Shown: positions 40,882-49,640 of the stretch, one piece after another
Position numbering within the stretch: position 1 is the stretch's first letter
How the letters are laid out: each line of letters starts with the position of its first letter
Source of the DNA: Pseudomonas azotoformans
Lineage (GTDB): Bacteria > Pseudomonadota > Gammaproteobacteria > Pseudomonadales > Pseudomonadaceae
DNA length: 64,000 nucleotides
Direction: 5' to 3'
NCBI RefSeq assembly: GCF_900103345.1
Contig: NZ_LT629702.1
Coordinates: 2,728,001-2,792,000, forward strand
Position numbers and translations under genes: made by a program
The notes under the pieces: generated by a model
Database searches by the model: none
Seen by the model: the letters and a program-made list of their open reading frames with translations, nothing else
What the model was told of the DNA's origin: nothing

Positions 40882-42041
40882 TGAAGGGTTCCTTGGTTCT
40901 GCTCGTGCAATCGAAGACCGATGATAAGGGCGGCGGCCAGGGCCGCGAGGCTCGCGATGCTGAAGGTCAGGGTCGGCCCCAACAGGTTCCAGCTGTAGCC
41001 GGCATACAGCGCACCCAGCGCACCGCCGGTGCCGGCCAGGGCGGCGTAAAGCGCCTGGCCCTGGCCTTGTTGGCGGTCACCAAAACTGCGTTGCACAAAG
41101 GCAATCGAGGCCGCATGAAAGCTGCCGAACGTAGCGGCGTGCATCACCTGTGCCAGCAACAGCACCCAGCAATACTCGGCAAACGACCCGAGCAGCAACC
41201 AGCGCAGCGCCGCCAACAGGAAACTCGCCAGCAGTACCCGACGCACCGAAAAGCGCGTGAGGATGCGGCTCATGCCGAGGAACATCAACACTTCCGCCAC
41301 GACACCCAAGGCCCACAGCATGCCGATCAAGCCCCGGCTGTAACCCAGGTGTTCCAGGTGCAGCGTGAGGAACGTGTAGTAGGGGCCGTGGCTCAGTTGC
41401 ATCAATGCCACACAGGCATAAAACGCCAGCACGCCGGGGCTGCGCAATTGCTTGAGGAAGCCGTCGCCCGCCAGACGATTACCCTGGGTCGTGGGCTGCG
41501 CATTCGGCACCCACAGGCTGGCGCCGATAATGCCGGCCATGATCACCACGACCACCACCGGGTAGATATCCAGGCTCAGCCAGTCGAACAGGCGCCCCAT
41601 GATCACCACGGTGAGGATGAATCCGATGGAGCCCCACAGGCGAATCTGGCTGTAGCGCGACGTCTGCTTTTGCAAGTGCGCGAGGGTGATGACTTCAAAC
41701 TGCGGCAGTACCGCGTGCCAGAAGAACGCATGCAGCGCCATCACCATGGCCAGCCAGGCGTAGGTGTGGCTGACGAAGATCAGCGAAAAACTCGCCAGGG
41801 TGCACACCGCGCCAAAACGCACGATAGTCAGGCGCCGGCCGGTGTAGTCGCCCAGCCAGCCCCACAGGTTGGGCGCCACGCAGCGCATCAGCATGGGGAT
41901 GGCCACCAGCTCGCCGATGCGCGCGCTGGAGAACCCCAGGTGATCGAAGTACAGCGCCAGGAACGGCGCGGTCGCCCCCAGGAGGGCGAAGTAGAACAGG
42001 TAGAAGCTGGAGAGGCGCCAGTATGGGAGAGATGGAGTCAT
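40878..42041 (-). CDS. MFS transporter (HcaT/nucleoside permease-like)
   Basis: A 387-residue, 12-helix MFS protein of the HcaT branch (3-phenylpropionate transporter-like). Visible signatures include the first helix (LSSFYLFYFALLGATAPFLA), the loop GWLGDYTGRRLTIVR and the second-half equivalent. The substrate is unknown; its conserved position next to aroC and methionine-salvage genes in pseudomonads suggests no link with phenylpropionate. The ATG at 42041 fits family alignments, but the 48 bp between it and the aroC stop are almost entirely a REP half-element, so no normal ribosome site is visible. It overlaps the downstream cupin gene by 4 bp. Confidence 0.85.
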   Translation of the reverse strand: MTPSLPYWRLSSFYLFYFALLGATAPFLALYFDHLGFSSARIGELVAIPMLMRCVAPNLWGWLGDYTGRRLTIVRFGAVCTLASFSLIFVSHTYAWLAMVMALHAFFWHAVLPQFEVITLAHLQKQTSRYSQIRLWGSIGFILTVVIMGRLFDWLSLDIYPVVVVVIMAGIIGASLWVPNAQPTTQGNRLAGDGFLKQLRSPGVLAFYACVALMQLSHGPYYTFLTLHLEHLGYSRGLIGMLWALGVVAEVLMFLGMSRILTRFSVRRVLLASFLLAALRWLLLGSFAEYCWVLLLAQVMHAATFGSFHAASIAFVQRSFGDRQQGQGQALYAALAGTGGALGALYAGYSWNLLGPTLTFSIASLAALAAALIIGLRLHEQNQGTLQ

Positions 42042-42045
42042 GTCA

Positions 42046-42088
42046 GGGGCTGCTGCGCAGCCCAGCGCGAGCAAGCTCGCTCACCACA
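42046..42088. repeat. single REP half-element between aroC and the MFS gene
   Basis: GGGGCTGCTGCGCAGCCC followed by GCGAGCAAGCTCGCTCACCACA, the right half of the TGTGG(C/T)GAGC family seen in the large arrays. It exactly fills the gap between the aroC stop (42090) and the MFS start (42041) and replaces the normal translation-initiation region. Confidence 0.75.
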
Positions 42089-42089
42089 G

Positions 42090-43181
42090 TCACAGCTGGC
42101 CCAGCACCGGCGTACTCACGCGCACATCGGCGTTTTGCCCGCGATTGCGTAGCAGGTGGTCCATCAACACGATGGCCATCATCGCTTCGGCAATTGGCGT
42201 GGCACGGATGCCGACGCAGGGGTCGTGGCGGCCTTTGGTGATCACATCCACCGGGTTGCCGTGCACATCGATGGAACGGCCCGGCGTGGTGATGCTCGAC
42301 GTGGCCTTGAGCGCCAGGTGCGCCACAATCGGCTGGCCCGAGGAAATACCGCCGAGGATGCCCCCCGCGTTGTTGCTGAGGAAACCCTGCGGGGTCAGTT
42401 CGTCGCGATGCTCGGTGCCACGCTGGGACACACAGGCGAAACCGGCGCCGATTTCAACGCCTTTGACCGCGTTGATGCTCATCAGCGCATGGGCCAGTTC
42501 CGCATCGAGGCGGTCGAAGATCGGTTCGCCCAGGCCCGGCTTCACGCCCTCGGCCACCACGGTGATCCTGGCGCCGACGGAATCCTGGTCGCGGCGCAAC
42601 TGATCCATATAGGCTTCCAGCTCTGGCACTTTGTCCGGGTCCGGGCTGAAGAAGGCATTGTCTTCAACGCTGTCCCAGGTCTTGAAGGGGATTTCAATCG
42701 GGCCCAGTTGGCTCATGTAGCCACGGATCACGATGCCCTGGGTGGCCAGGTATTTCTTGGCGATGGCACCGGCGGCCACACGCATGGCGGTTTCGCGGGC
42801 CGAACTGCGGCCGCCGCCACGGTAGTCACGCTCGCCGTATTTGTGGTGGTAGGTGTAGTCGGCGTGAGCCGGGCGGAACAGGTCCTTGATCGCCGAGTAG
42901 TCCTTGGACTTCTGGTCGGTGTTGCGGATCAGCAGGCCGATGGCGCAGCCGGTGGTGCGGCCTTCGAACACCCCGGAGAGAATCTCGACTTCGTCGGGCT
43001 CCTGGCGCTGGGTGGTGTGGCGGCTGGTGCCGGGCTTGCGGCGGTCGAGGTCACGCTGCAGGTCTTCCAGGGACAGCTCGAGGCCGGGCGGGCAGCCGTC
43101 GACAATGGCGACCAACGCCGGGCCATGGCTTTCGCCCGCGGTGGTGACAGTGAACAGCTTGCCGAAGGTATTGCCGGACAT
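42090..43181 (-). CDS. aroC: chorismate synthase
   Basis: A 363-residue chorismate synthase, which converts EPSP to chorismate with reduced FMN, the last common step of aromatic amino-acid synthesis. All three family signatures are visible: [18 protein letters not shown] near the N-terminus, the [24 protein letters not shown] block ([12 protein letters not shown]), and [16 protein letters not shown] near the C-terminus. Length is standard. It heads a leftward group with the MFS and cupin genes; order is conserved among pseudomonads as I recall. Confidence 0.97.
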   Translation of the reverse strand: MSGNTFGKLFTVTTAGESHGPALVAIVDGCPPGLELSLEDLQRDLDRRKPGTSRHTTQRQEPDEVEILSGVFEGRTTGCAIGLLIRNTDQKSKDYSAIKDLFRPAHADYTYHHKYGERDYRGGGRSSARETAMRVAAGAIAKKYLATQGIVIRGYMSQLGPIEIPFKTWDSVEDNAFFSPDPDKVPELEAYMDQLRRDQDSVGARITVVAEGVKPGLGEPIFDRLDAELAHALMSINAVKGVEIGAGFACVSQRGTEHRDELTPQGFLSNNAGGILGGISSGQPIVAHLALKATSSITTPGRSIDVHGNPVDVITKGRHDPCVGIRATPIAEAMMAIVLMDHLLRNRGQNADVRVSTPVLGQL

Positions 43182-43324
43182 GCAGGGCGCTCCGTGAAAT
43201 CAGTTGAATCAAGTCAACCGTAATAACTTAAGGCGGCCAGTATACGCAGGCTAACCGAGTAGTTCATCCTCGAAACCTTACCGGTAGACCTTGGTCCAAC
43301 CGGCACCTTCCTCATGATGGCGCG

Positions 43325-44287
43325 ATGATGCTGCGAGTTCTGCTTTTGACCCTCACCCTGTTTTCCAGTGTTGGCTTCGCTGCCTCTCCTGTCGTGCTGC
43401 AAAGGCCCATCAGCCTGGACACCGGCAGTGGCGAGCTGTTTGGCTCACTCTTGTTGCCCAAATCCGATAAGCCAGTCCCGGTTGTACTGATCATCCCTGG
43501 CTCCGGCCCTACCGACCGCAACGGCAACAGTGCCGACGGCGCGCGCAACGACAGCCTCAAGCGCCTCGCCTGGGTGCTGGCGCGGCACAACATCGCCAGC
43601 GTGCGCTACGACAAGCGCGGCGTCGCGGCCAGCCTGGCGGCCACGCCGGATGAACGCAACCTGACCCTGGAGGCCTACGCGGCCGATGCCGTGGCCTGGG
43701 GCAAGTTGCTCAAGACCGACCAACGCTTTGGCCCGCTGATTGTGCTGGGCCATAGCGAAGGGGCGTTGGTGGCGGCCCTCGCCGCGCCGCAACTGGACCC
43801 GGCCGGCGTCATTTCGTTGTCCGGCAGCGCACGCCCGGTGGACCAGGTGATACGCCAGCAGTTGGCCGATCACCTGCCCCCTGCCCTGTTGCTGCGCAGC
43901 AACGAGATCCTCGATCACCTCAAGGCCGGCCAGGTGGACGCCGATGTACCCGGCCCGCTGGAAGGCATTTTCCGCCCCAGCGTGCAGCCGTACCTGATCA
44001 GCCTGTTCCGTGCCGACCCTTCGGCCGCTTTCGCCCAGTTGCGCATGCCCGCGCTGATCATCCAGGGCACCAACGATATCCAGGTGGGTGTGAGCGACGC
44101 CCAGCAATTGAAAAAGGCCAAGCCCGACGCACAGCTGGCGGTGATCGAAGGCATGAACCACGTGATGCGCATTGTGCCCAACGACGTGAAGCAGCAATTG
44201 GCCTCCTACAACGATCCGCAACTGCCCCTTGCCGCCGAGCTGGGCAGCCGCATCGTGCGCTTTATCGACGGACTTCAACCCCGTTAA
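43325..44287 (+). CDS. secreted alpha/beta hydrolase
   Basis: A 320-residue serine hydrolase with a signal peptide (MMLRVLLLTLTLFSSVGFAA, cleavage near residue 20), so it is periplasmic. The oxyanion segment is IIPGSGPTDRNGNS, the nucleophile elbow is LGHSEGALVAAL (Ser about residue 144), the acid lies near IQGTNDIQVG and the His in IEGMNHVMR. This pattern is common in acyl or ester hydrolases of the dienelactone hydrolase type. The substrate is unknown. It is followed 99 bp later by a membrane-anchored hypothetical gene. Confidence 0.85.
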   Translation: MMLRVLLLTLTLFSSVGFAASPVVLQRPISLDTGSGELFGSLLLPKSDKPVPVVLIIPGSGPTDRNGNSADGARNDSLKRLAWVLARHNIASVRYDKRGVAASLAATPDERNLTLEAYAADAVAWGKLLKTDQRFGPLIVLGHSEGALVAALAAPQLDPAGVISLSGSARPVDQVIRQQLADHLPPALLLRSNEILDHLKAGQVDADVPGPLEGIFRPSVQPYLISLFRADPSAAFAQLRMPALIIQGTNDIQVGVSDAQQLKKAKPDAQLAVIEGMNHVMRIVPNDVKQQLASYNDPQLPLAAELGSRIVRFIDGLQPR

Positions 44288-44386
44288 GCGACAATTTGCC
44301 TCCAGTCCTGGGAAAAACGGCCGATAAGCACTGAGTCGACAGCAAAAAGACTGTCGGCTCGCCGGGCTTGGACAGGATCGCGCCGC

Positions 44387-45193
44387 ATGACAACCACTGA
44401 AGCAACACCGGAATCCACCGCCGACACCCCGGCAGAAAAAACCGAGGCCGTCGACGCGGCGCCCTTGCCGTGGGCGGATGTCCAGGCCGAGCATTTCAAG
44501 ATGCTGCGCCTGGCGCCCCTGGCCACCGACCGCGCCACCGGCGTGCGGCCGTTGCGCTTCGTGCAGTTCGGCTATGCCGAACGCAATGACAAACACCACA
44601 GCCTGCTGCGCATGGTCATCCAACTGCCAGGGCAGCGCGTGCGCCGTGAGCAGAACCACCTGGATATCTGGGTCGACCACGACAAGCACCGCGTGCACTT
44701 CGGCCCGGGCAACAGCCTGGAAATCGAACCGGCCAACCGGGGTATCGGTCGCTTCCTGGTAGCTCAGGGCGCCGCGTGGGCGAAGAAGAAGTGGTCACAC
44801 TACCGCGTCGACGGCGTCGACCTGGCCAACAAAGATGCGTTGAACGAGGCCACCCGCCTGCGCCGCGATCACTTCCTGCGCATCCAGGGCTTTGATGTGG
44901 CCTACGCCGATGTACAGCACCTGAAAGGTAACGTGCAGCCGGGCAAGGTCGGTGATGTGCTGGATAGTTGGAACACCGAGAAGGTCCAGTTTGTGGAGAT
45001 TCTTGAAGCGGCGCAGATGCTGCAACAGGCCGAGCAGAACCTGGCCGAGCAGGAAGTGAAGCTGCGCAAGGAAGAGGAAAAGGTCACCAAGTTCAAGCGT
45101 GAGGACAGCGGGTTGCGCTTTACCATCACCTGCCTGGTGGCGTTTACGGTGTTTCAGGCGGGGTTGTTGATCTGGATTGCTACGCACCGCTGA
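44387..45193 (+). CDS. conserved hypothetical protein with C-terminal membrane anchor
   Basis: I do not recognise a named domain. The 268-residue protein has an acidic disordered N-terminus (TTTEATPESTADTPAEKTEA), a folded centre (about residues 35-190) with conserved-looking aromatic and His residues (YAERNDKHHSLLRM, HLDIWVDHDKHRVHFGPG), a coiled coil (about 205-240: ILEAAQMLQQAEQNLAEQEV) and one C-terminal helix (about 245-264, ITCLVAFTVFQAGLLIWIA). That layout suggests a cytoplasmic domain tethered to the inner membrane by its tail. Orthologues sit beside prmB and aroC in other pseudomonads, from memory. It is convergent with prmB across a perfect REP palindrome. Confidence 0.72.
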   Translation: MTTTEATPESTADTPAEKTEAVDAAPLPWADVQAEHFKMLRLAPLATDRATGVRPLRFVQFGYAERNDKHHSLLRMVIQLPGQRVRREQNHLDIWVDHDKHRVHFGPGNSLEIEPANRGIGRFLVAQGAAWAKKKWSHYRVDGVDLANKDALNEATRLRRDHFLRIQGFDVAYADVQHLKGNVQPGKVGDVLDSWNTEKVQFVEILEAAQMLQQAEQNLAEQEVKLRKEEEKVTKFKREDSGLRFTITCLVAFTVFQAGLLIWIATHR

Positions 45194-45224
45194 AATGAGT
45201 CTATGCCTTGAAATAAGGCCTGAA

Positions 45225-45252
45225 TGTGGGAGGGGGCTTGCCCCCTCCCACA
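45225..45252. repeat. perfect REP palindrome between convergent genes
   Basis: TGTGGGAGGGGGC, TT, GCCCCCTCCCACA: a 13-bp perfect stem with a 2-nt loop, the end unit of the TGTGGGAGGGGGCTTG family. It lies between the membrane-anchored protein gene (stop 45193) and prmB (stop 45280) and may act as a transcription barrier for both. Confidence 0.85.
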
Positions 45253-45279
45253 TTGGCCCTATTCGTTCAGTAAGGTGGG

Positions 45280-46188
45280 TTAAACGCGGGCGGCGAAGAC
45301 GGCCTGATGCTGACGGCATTGCTCAGCCGTCAGCATGAACACCCCATGCCCACCGCGCTGGAAGTCCAGCCAGGCGAAGTCCACTTCCGGGTACAACGCC
45401 TCGACGTGCACCTGGCTGTTGCCCACTTCCACGATCAGCAAGCCCTTCTCGGTCAGGTGGTCTGCCGCTTCGGCCAGCATGCGCCGTACCAGGTTCAAGC
45501 CATCATCGCCACAGGCCAGGCCCAGCTCCGGTTCGTGTTGGTACTCATCCGGCATGTCGGCGAAATCTTCGGCATCCACATACGGCGGGTTCGACACGAT
45601 CAGGTCAAAACGCTGGCCCGGCAGGCCGTCGAAACCGTCACCCTGCACGGTGTAGACGCGCTCATCGACGCCATGCCGCTCGATATTCTGGTTGGCCACT
45701 TCCAGGGCTTCGAACGACAAGTCGCCCAGCACCACTTCGGCGTCCTGAAACTCGTAGGCGCAGGCGATACCGATGCAGCCGGAGCCTGTGCACAGGTCGA
45801 GGATGCGGGCGGGCGGCTGAGCCAGCCAGGGTTCGAAGCGGTTTTCGATCAGCTCGCCAATCGGCGAACGCGGGATCAGCACGCGCTCGTCGACGATGAA
45901 CGACATGCCGCAGAACCAGGCTTCCTTCAGCAGGTAAGCAGTTGGCACACGCTCATGGATGCGGCGATGCAGCAAACGCTGCACGTGGGAGACTTCCTCT
46001 TCTTCCAGGTTGCAATCCAGATAGCTGTCGGCAATCTCCCACGGCAGGTGTAAGGCACCGAGCACCAGTTGCCGGGCTTCGTCCCAGGCATTGTCAGTGC
46101 CATGCCCGAAAAACAGGTCTTCCCCATGGAAACGGCTGACAGCCCAACGAATATGGTCGCGCAAAGTGCGCAGGCGGGATGTGATCAC
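45280..46188 (-). CDS. prmB: 50S ribosomal protein L3 N5-glutamine methyltransferase
   Basis: A 302-residue SAM-dependent methyltransferase of the HemK/PrmB family that methylates a glutamine of ribosomal protein L3. SAM motif I is [19 protein letters not shown] and the substrate motif NPPY is in [17 protein letters not shown]. The N-terminal region [19 protein letters not shown] matches PrmB rather than PrmC. I place the start at the GTG at 46188 (reads [19 protein letters not shown]), with AGGAG 9 nt upstream; 33 upstream codons are rejected. It is divergent from the isochorismatase-like gene. Confidence 0.92.
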   Translation of the reverse strand: MITSRLRTLRDHIRWAVSRFHGEDLFFGHGTDNAWDEARQLVLGALHLPWEIADSYLDCNLEEEEVSHVQRLLHRRIHERVPTAYLLKEAWFCGMSFIVDERVLIPRSPIGELIENRFEPWLAQPPARILDLCTGSGCIGIACAYEFQDAEVVLGDLSFEALEVANQNIERHGVDERVYTVQGDGFDGLPGQRFDLIVSNPPYVDAEDFADMPDEYQHEPELGLACGDDGLNLVRRMLAEAADHLTEKGLLIVEVGNSQVHVEALYPEVDFAWLDFQRGGHGVFMLTAEQCRQHQAVFAARV

Positions 46189-46427
46189 GGGGACAAGCTC
46201 CTGGAAAAAACGACTGGCGATTCTAACAGCCTTCACCTGTACCGACGATGTACGAAAAGCCGCGCCCATCCGTCGGATTTCATCCAAATTGCCATCATTG
46301 TGTTAAACAGGCCCACCTCTTGACATGGCTGCACGTCAACAACGGCGTACCTTACGATGGTAGCGATTCACAGAACCGCTCAGCCAGTGGACAATGTCGC
46401 AAAAGCCCCCCTCACAGGAGCCCCAGA

Positions 46428-47018
46428 ATGTCCGTTCCAAAGACGATGTTTCAACTCAGCGGTCGTGGTTACGCAGCAGCGAACCTCAGCCACGCGACCC
46501 TCGTGATCATCGACGCCCAGAAGGAATACCTCAGCGGCCCGCTCGCCCTCTCGGGCATGGACGCGGCCGTTGGTAACATCAAGCAACTGGTCGCCGCAGC
46601 GCGCAACGCCGGGCGCCCGATCGTGCATGTGCGTCACCTGGGCACCGTTGGCGGCTTGTTCGACCCTCAAGGCGAACGGGGTGAGTTCATCCCGGGCCTC
46701 GAGCCTGAGGGCGACGAAACCATCATCGGCAAACTGCTGCCCAGCGCATTTCACGGCACTGGCCTGGAAAAACACCTGCAGGACCTCGGTTCCCTGGACC
46801 TGATCGTCTGCGGTTTCATGAGCCACTCCAGCGTCAGCACCACCGTGCGTGCCGCCAAGAACCTGGGCTTTCGCTGCACCCTGGTGGAAGACGCCTGCGC
46901 CACCCGCGACCTGCCTTACAAAGGCGGCATCCTCAGCGCCGAGCACGTACAGCAGACCGAAATGGCCATCATGGCCGACAACTTCGCCACCCTGGCGTTG
47001 ACCAAAGATCTGATCTGA
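46428..47018 (+). CDS. isochorismatase-family hydrolase with Ser in place of the usual Cys
   Basis: A 196-residue alpha/beta protein of the isochorismatase/nicotinamidase superfamily. The Asp (VIIDAQKEYL) and Lys (GKLLPSAFHGT) of the triad are in place. The motif normally reading G-x-M-T-H-x-C-V has become CGFMSHSSVSTTVRAA, so the nucleophile position is Ser. An upstream Cys (CGF) is four residues earlier in the strand and is not in the catalytic place. Family members without Cys, such as true isochorismatases (Gly here), do not need a thiol, so hydrolysis of a vinyl ether or a changed chemistry is possible. The start at 46428 has ACAGGAG 7 nt upstream. It stands alone, divergent from prmB. 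Confidence 0.82.
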   Translation: MSVPKTMFQLSGRGYAAANLSHATLVIIDAQKEYLSGPLALSGMDAAVGNIKQLVAAARNAGRPIVHVRHLGTVGGLFDPQGERGEFIPGLEPEGDETIIGKLLPSAFHGTGLEKHLQDLGSLDLIVCGFMSHSSVSTTVRAAKNLGFRCTLVEDACATRDLPYKGGILSAEHVQQTEMAIMADNFATLALTKDLI

Positions 47019-47028
47019 TCGACCTTCT

Positions 47029-47065
47029 GATGAGCGGTGCGACAATGTTTATTGCCCCGCTCATC
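47029..47065 (+). terminator. weak hairpin after the isochorismatase-like gene
   Basis: GATGAGCGG (47029-47037) and CCGCTCATC (47057-47065) form a 9-bp stem with a 19-nt loop 10 bp after the stop codon. A short T-run (CCTTTTCATTT) follows 8 nt later. Termination is plausible only. Confidence 0.4.
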
Positions 47066-47160
47066 CGCAAAGCCTTTTCATTTGGCGCATTTACCCCTCG
47101 TCCCGGAACAACCTGTGTATTGTCCGGTCCAAGGGCCGATACCCTGGAGGAAAGGTCGGA

Positions 47161-47481
47161 ATGAAGATATCCGATGGTTTTGATGCTCGTCGCTTGCGCC
47201 CCAAGGGCCCGAGCAACTGGCGTCTGCGCCTGGTAGCCGGCATCGCCGCGCTGCTGGCGATCGTAGGTCTGCTGTTGGCCGGCGCTGGTGGCGCCGGTCT
47301 GTCTGGTCACTCGCCGGCCCTTGGCGAGCTGAATGCCAGCCCTGGTGGCTCGGCTATCCTGCTGGGGATCGGGCTGCTGGTACTGTGGCTGGGCGTATGG
47401 TTGTGGCGGCGCAGCCGTCGGAAAATGCGCCAGCCGTTGTCGCTTAACATCGCTTCGCACCTGATGAAAAAACACGACTGA
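47161..47481 (+). CDS. small two-helix membrane protein, hypothetical
   Basis: A 106-residue protein with two hydrophobic segments (about residues 24-45, VAGIAALLAIVGLLLAGAGG, and 62-82, GSAILLGIGLLVLWLGVWLW), each flanked by Arg/Lys. The N- and C-termini are both basic, so both probably lie in the cytoplasm. I know no function. The ATG has GGAGGAAAGGTCGGA upstream, a very strong ribosome site. It lies 75 bp before the Smr-domain gene. Confidence 0.75.
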   Translation: MKISDGFDARRLRPKGPSNWRLRLVAGIAALLAIVGLLLAGAGGAGLSGHSPALGELNASPGGSAILLGIGLLVLWLGVWLWRRSRRKMRQPLSLNIASHLMKKHD

Positions 47482-47556
47482 TGGCGCTTGGATAGCGTTT
47501 CCTGCGCCCCGGCCGCCGCGATTTAGGTAAACTGCCCGCCCTTCGCGGAGGCTGAC

Positions 47557-48114
47557 ATGCAAGACGACGATTTTTCCCTGTTCAAAAACGAGTTGCGCGG
47601 CGTCAAGCCGATCAAGCACGACCGCGCCGACACTGGCAAACCCAAGGCCGACCGCGCGCAGATCGCCAAGCTGCGCCAGGCCGCGACCGTGCGCACCGAT
47701 GCCACCACCGTAGACGGCCTGTCGGACCAGTTCGTGATCGACGTCGGCCCCGAAGACGAGCTGATGTGGGCCCGCGACGGTGTGCAGGAAAGCCAGATGC
47801 GCAAGCTCAAGATCGGCCAGATCCCGTTCGAAGGCAGCCTCGACCTGCACGGCATGACCGTGGAAAAAGCCCGGGAAACCCTGTGGGCCTTCCTCGCCGA
47901 AGCCACCAAGTTCGAAATCCGCTGCGTGCGCGTCACCCACGGCAAGGCCGTGCGGCTGGACGGCAAGCGGCCGATGATCAAGAGCCATGTCAACACCTGG
48001 CTGCGCCAGCACGCCCAGGTACTCGGCTTTACCTCGTGCCAGGCTCGTCACGGCGGCGCGGGGGCGGTGTATGTGATGCTCAAGCGGACCATGATGGAAG
48101 GGCGCGACGAGTAA
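47557..48114 (+). CDS. Smr-domain protein (MutS C-terminal-like nuclease)
   Basis: A 185-residue protein with a charged N-terminal arm and a C-terminal Smr domain (about residues 90-180). The two Smr signatures are SLDLHGMTVEKARETL and VRVTHGKAVRLDG, followed by GAGAVYVMLKR. Stand-alone Smr proteins (SmrA/SmrB types) are endonucleases on branched DNA or on mRNA at collided ribosomes; the N-terminal arm resembles the SmrB/YfcN group. It starts at an ATG with CGGAGGCTGAC upstream and lies 78 bp before folE. Confidence 0.88.
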   Translation: MQDDDFSLFKNELRGVKPIKHDRADTGKPKADRAQIAKLRQAATVRTDATTVDGLSDQFVIDVGPEDELMWARDGVQESQMRKLKIGQIPFEGSLDLHGMTVEKARETLWAFLAEATKFEIRCVRVTHGKAVRLDGKRPMIKSHVNTWLRQHAQVLGFTSCQARHGGAGAVYVMLKRTMMEGRDE

Positions 48115-48192
48115 CAAGTGCCATCGTCAGGCTTGCAGCGATGTGCCCGCCACCGTAACCTTGCGCTTTGCGAAAATCCCACAGGTAGTTTC

Positions 48193-48738
48193 ATGTCCCT
48201 GGAACAGAATTACACCGCGATCCTCGGCCAACTCGGCGAGGACGTTTCCCGCGAGGGCCTGCTCGACACGCCAAAACGTGCCGCCAAGGCGATGCAGTAC
48301 CTTTGCCGCGGCTATGAGCAGACACTCGAAGAAGTCACCAACGGTGCCTTGTTCAGCTCCGACAACAGCGAAATGGTGCTGGTCAAGGACATCGAGTTGT
48401 ACTCGCTGTGCGAACACCACCTGCTGCCGTTTATCGGCAAGGCGCACGTTGCCTACATCCCCAGCGGCAAAGTGCTGGGCCTGTCCAAGGTCGCGCGGAT
48501 TGTCGACATGTATGCGCGCCGCCTGCAGATCCAGGAAAACCTCAGCCGCCAGATCGCCGATGCGGTGATGCAAGTCACCGGCGCCCTGGGCGTGGCCGTG
48601 GTGATTGAAGCCAAGCACATGTGCATGATGATGCGCGGTGTGGAGAAACAGAATTCGTCGATGATCACTTCGGTGATGCTGGGTGAGTTCCGCGAAAACG
48701 CGGCGACCCGCAGCGAATTCCTCAGCCTGATCAAATAA
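48193..48738 (+). CDS. folE: GTP cyclohydrolase I
   Basis: A 181-residue GTP cyclohydrolase I, first enzyme of tetrahydrofolate synthesis (GTP to 7,8-dihydroneopterin triphosphate). The zinc ligands are Cys and His in [17 protein letters not shown] and Cys in [16 protein letters not shown]; substrate residues appear in [17 protein letters not shown] and SVMLGEFRE. It matches the second Pseudomonas paralogue (folE2 of P. aeruginosa) by neighbours, as I recall. The start at 48193 is preferred over one 25 codons upstream by the family N-terminus ([12 protein letters not shown]). A good terminator follows. Confidence 0.95.
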   Translation: MSLEQNYTAILGQLGEDVSREGLLDTPKRAAKAMQYLCRGYEQTLEEVTNGALFSSDNSEMVLVKDIELYSLCEHHLLPFIGKAHVAYIPSGKVLGLSKVARIVDMYARRLQIQENLSRQIADAVMQVTGALGVAVVIEAKHMCMMMRGVEKQNSSMITSVMLGEFRENAATRSEFLSLIK

Positions 48739-48756
48739 CGGGCTGCGTAGGAAAAG

Positions 48757-48782
48757 ACCGGCGTTCATCGCCGGTTTTTTTT
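48757..48782 (+). terminator. rho-independent terminator after folE
   Basis: ACCGGCG / CGCCGGT with a TTCAT loop, followed by eight T residues in total. It lies 19 bp after the folE stop codon. Confidence 0.93.
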
Positions 48783-48839
48783 CGCCCGCAGAATTCAGGT
48801 AAGCTGCCGCCCCTCAGTTATGGGCAAGAGGTTTACACC

Positions 48840-49211
48840 ATGTTGGTCAAAGCACTTCGAGTCGGCCTCGGCCAGATCATCATCGCGGGCGACTTCCTGA
48901 CCCGTCCCCGCAAAAAACAGCGCCCCGCCGAACAGCAGGCGCAGGTGAATGCAGCGGCCAAGGAACTGACCCTGTATCAGTTCCACGCCTGCCCGTTCTG
49001 CGTGAAGACCCGTCGCACCCTGCACCGCCTGAATGTGCCGGTGGCGTTGAAGGACGCGAAGAACAACGCGCAGGACCGCCAGACCCTGCTGGAGCAAGGC
49101 GGCAAGATCAAAGTGCCGTGCCTGCGCATTGAAGAAAATGGCCAGACCACCTGGATGTATGATTCCAAGGTGATCATCGACTACCTCGACAAGCGTTTCG
49201 CTGCGGTCTGA
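48840..49211 (+). CDS. glutaredoxin-like protein (GST N-terminal domain)
   Basis: A 123-residue protein. The first 40 residues hold a short hydrophobic stretch (VGLGQIIIAGDFL) and a basic linker; the rest is a glutaredoxin fold with the dithiol active site CPFC (FHACPFCVKTRRTLHRL) and the cis-Pro and glutathione motif IKVPCLRIEENG, then SKVIIDYLDKRF. It probably reduces mixed disulfides with glutathione. The hydrophobic start could be a membrane anchor. It follows folE after a terminator, so it has its own promoter. Confidence 0.88.
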   Translation: MLVKALRVGLGQIIIAGDFLTRPRKKQRPAEQQAQVNAAAKELTLYQFHACPFCVKTRRTLHRLNVPVALKDAKNNAQDRQTLLEQGGKIKVPCLRIEENGQTTWMYDSKVIIDYLDKRFAAV

Positions 49212-49229
49212 CAGACACTGGATAACCAA

Positions 49230-49318
49230 TGTGGGAGGGGGCTTGCCCCCGATGGCGGTGTATCAGTCAACTTATGTGTGACTGACACTCTGCTATCGGG
49301 GGCAAGTCCCCTCCCACA
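49230..49318. repeat. REPIN copy A, left border of the citrate-transporter cassette
   Basis: Two inverted TGTGGGAGGGGGCTTGCCCCC ends enclose a 47-bp middle. It ends 1 bp before the stop codon of the leftward AtuA-like small gene. Compared with the reverse complement of 53246-53333 it differs at three bases and one single-base indel over 89 bp. Confidence 0.92.
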
Positions 49319-49319
49319 T

Positions 49320-49640
49320 TTAGTTCAGTATTGGCAAATCAATGTCCAGCAGCGCGGAGCCCAGGCACTTGCCGTGGGCATCCAGCGCCAGCGAGCGGGT
49401 GACACCGCCGCGCAGAATGCCCGGCAGCACGAAGTTCAATGCCTGCACGTTCGGCAGTTCATAGCGCCGCACCGGTGCGGCGCCTGGCTCCAGTTGGTCG
49501 GCAAAGAACGCGGCCACGCGCTCAACCGTCAGCTGTGCGCAGAGCAATGGGTAATCCTCGGCACGATAGGCAATGATCGAAATGTTCGACGTGTCGCCCT
49601 TATCCCCGGTACGGGAATGGGCCAGTGTGTGCAGCTTCAT
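49320..49640 (-). CDS. AtuA C-terminal-like small subunit
   Basis: A 106-residue protein resembling the C-terminal ferredoxin-like domain of AtuA-family proteins, here as a separate gene. It opens with LHTLAHSRTGDKGDTSNISI, a pattern shared by this domain wherever it follows a DUF1446 protein, and contains GALDAHGKCLGSALLD-like strands. Its ATG overlaps the stop codon of the larger AtuA-like gene by 4 bp (ATGA), so the two should form one complex. In AtuA of the acyclic-terpene pathway the two parts are fused. No catalytic residues can be named. Confidence 0.82.
   Translation of the reverse strand: MKLHTLAHSRTGDKGDTSNISIIAYRAEDYPLLCAQLTVERVAAFFADQLEPGAAPVRRYELPNVQALNFVLPGILRGGVTRSLALDAHGKCLGSALLDIDLPILN

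Noticed and set aside
46248..46427. 60-codon N-terminal extension of the isochorismatase-like protein
   Set aside because: The extension lacks family similarity and overlaps the prmB promoter; a good ribosome site precedes the ATG at 46428.
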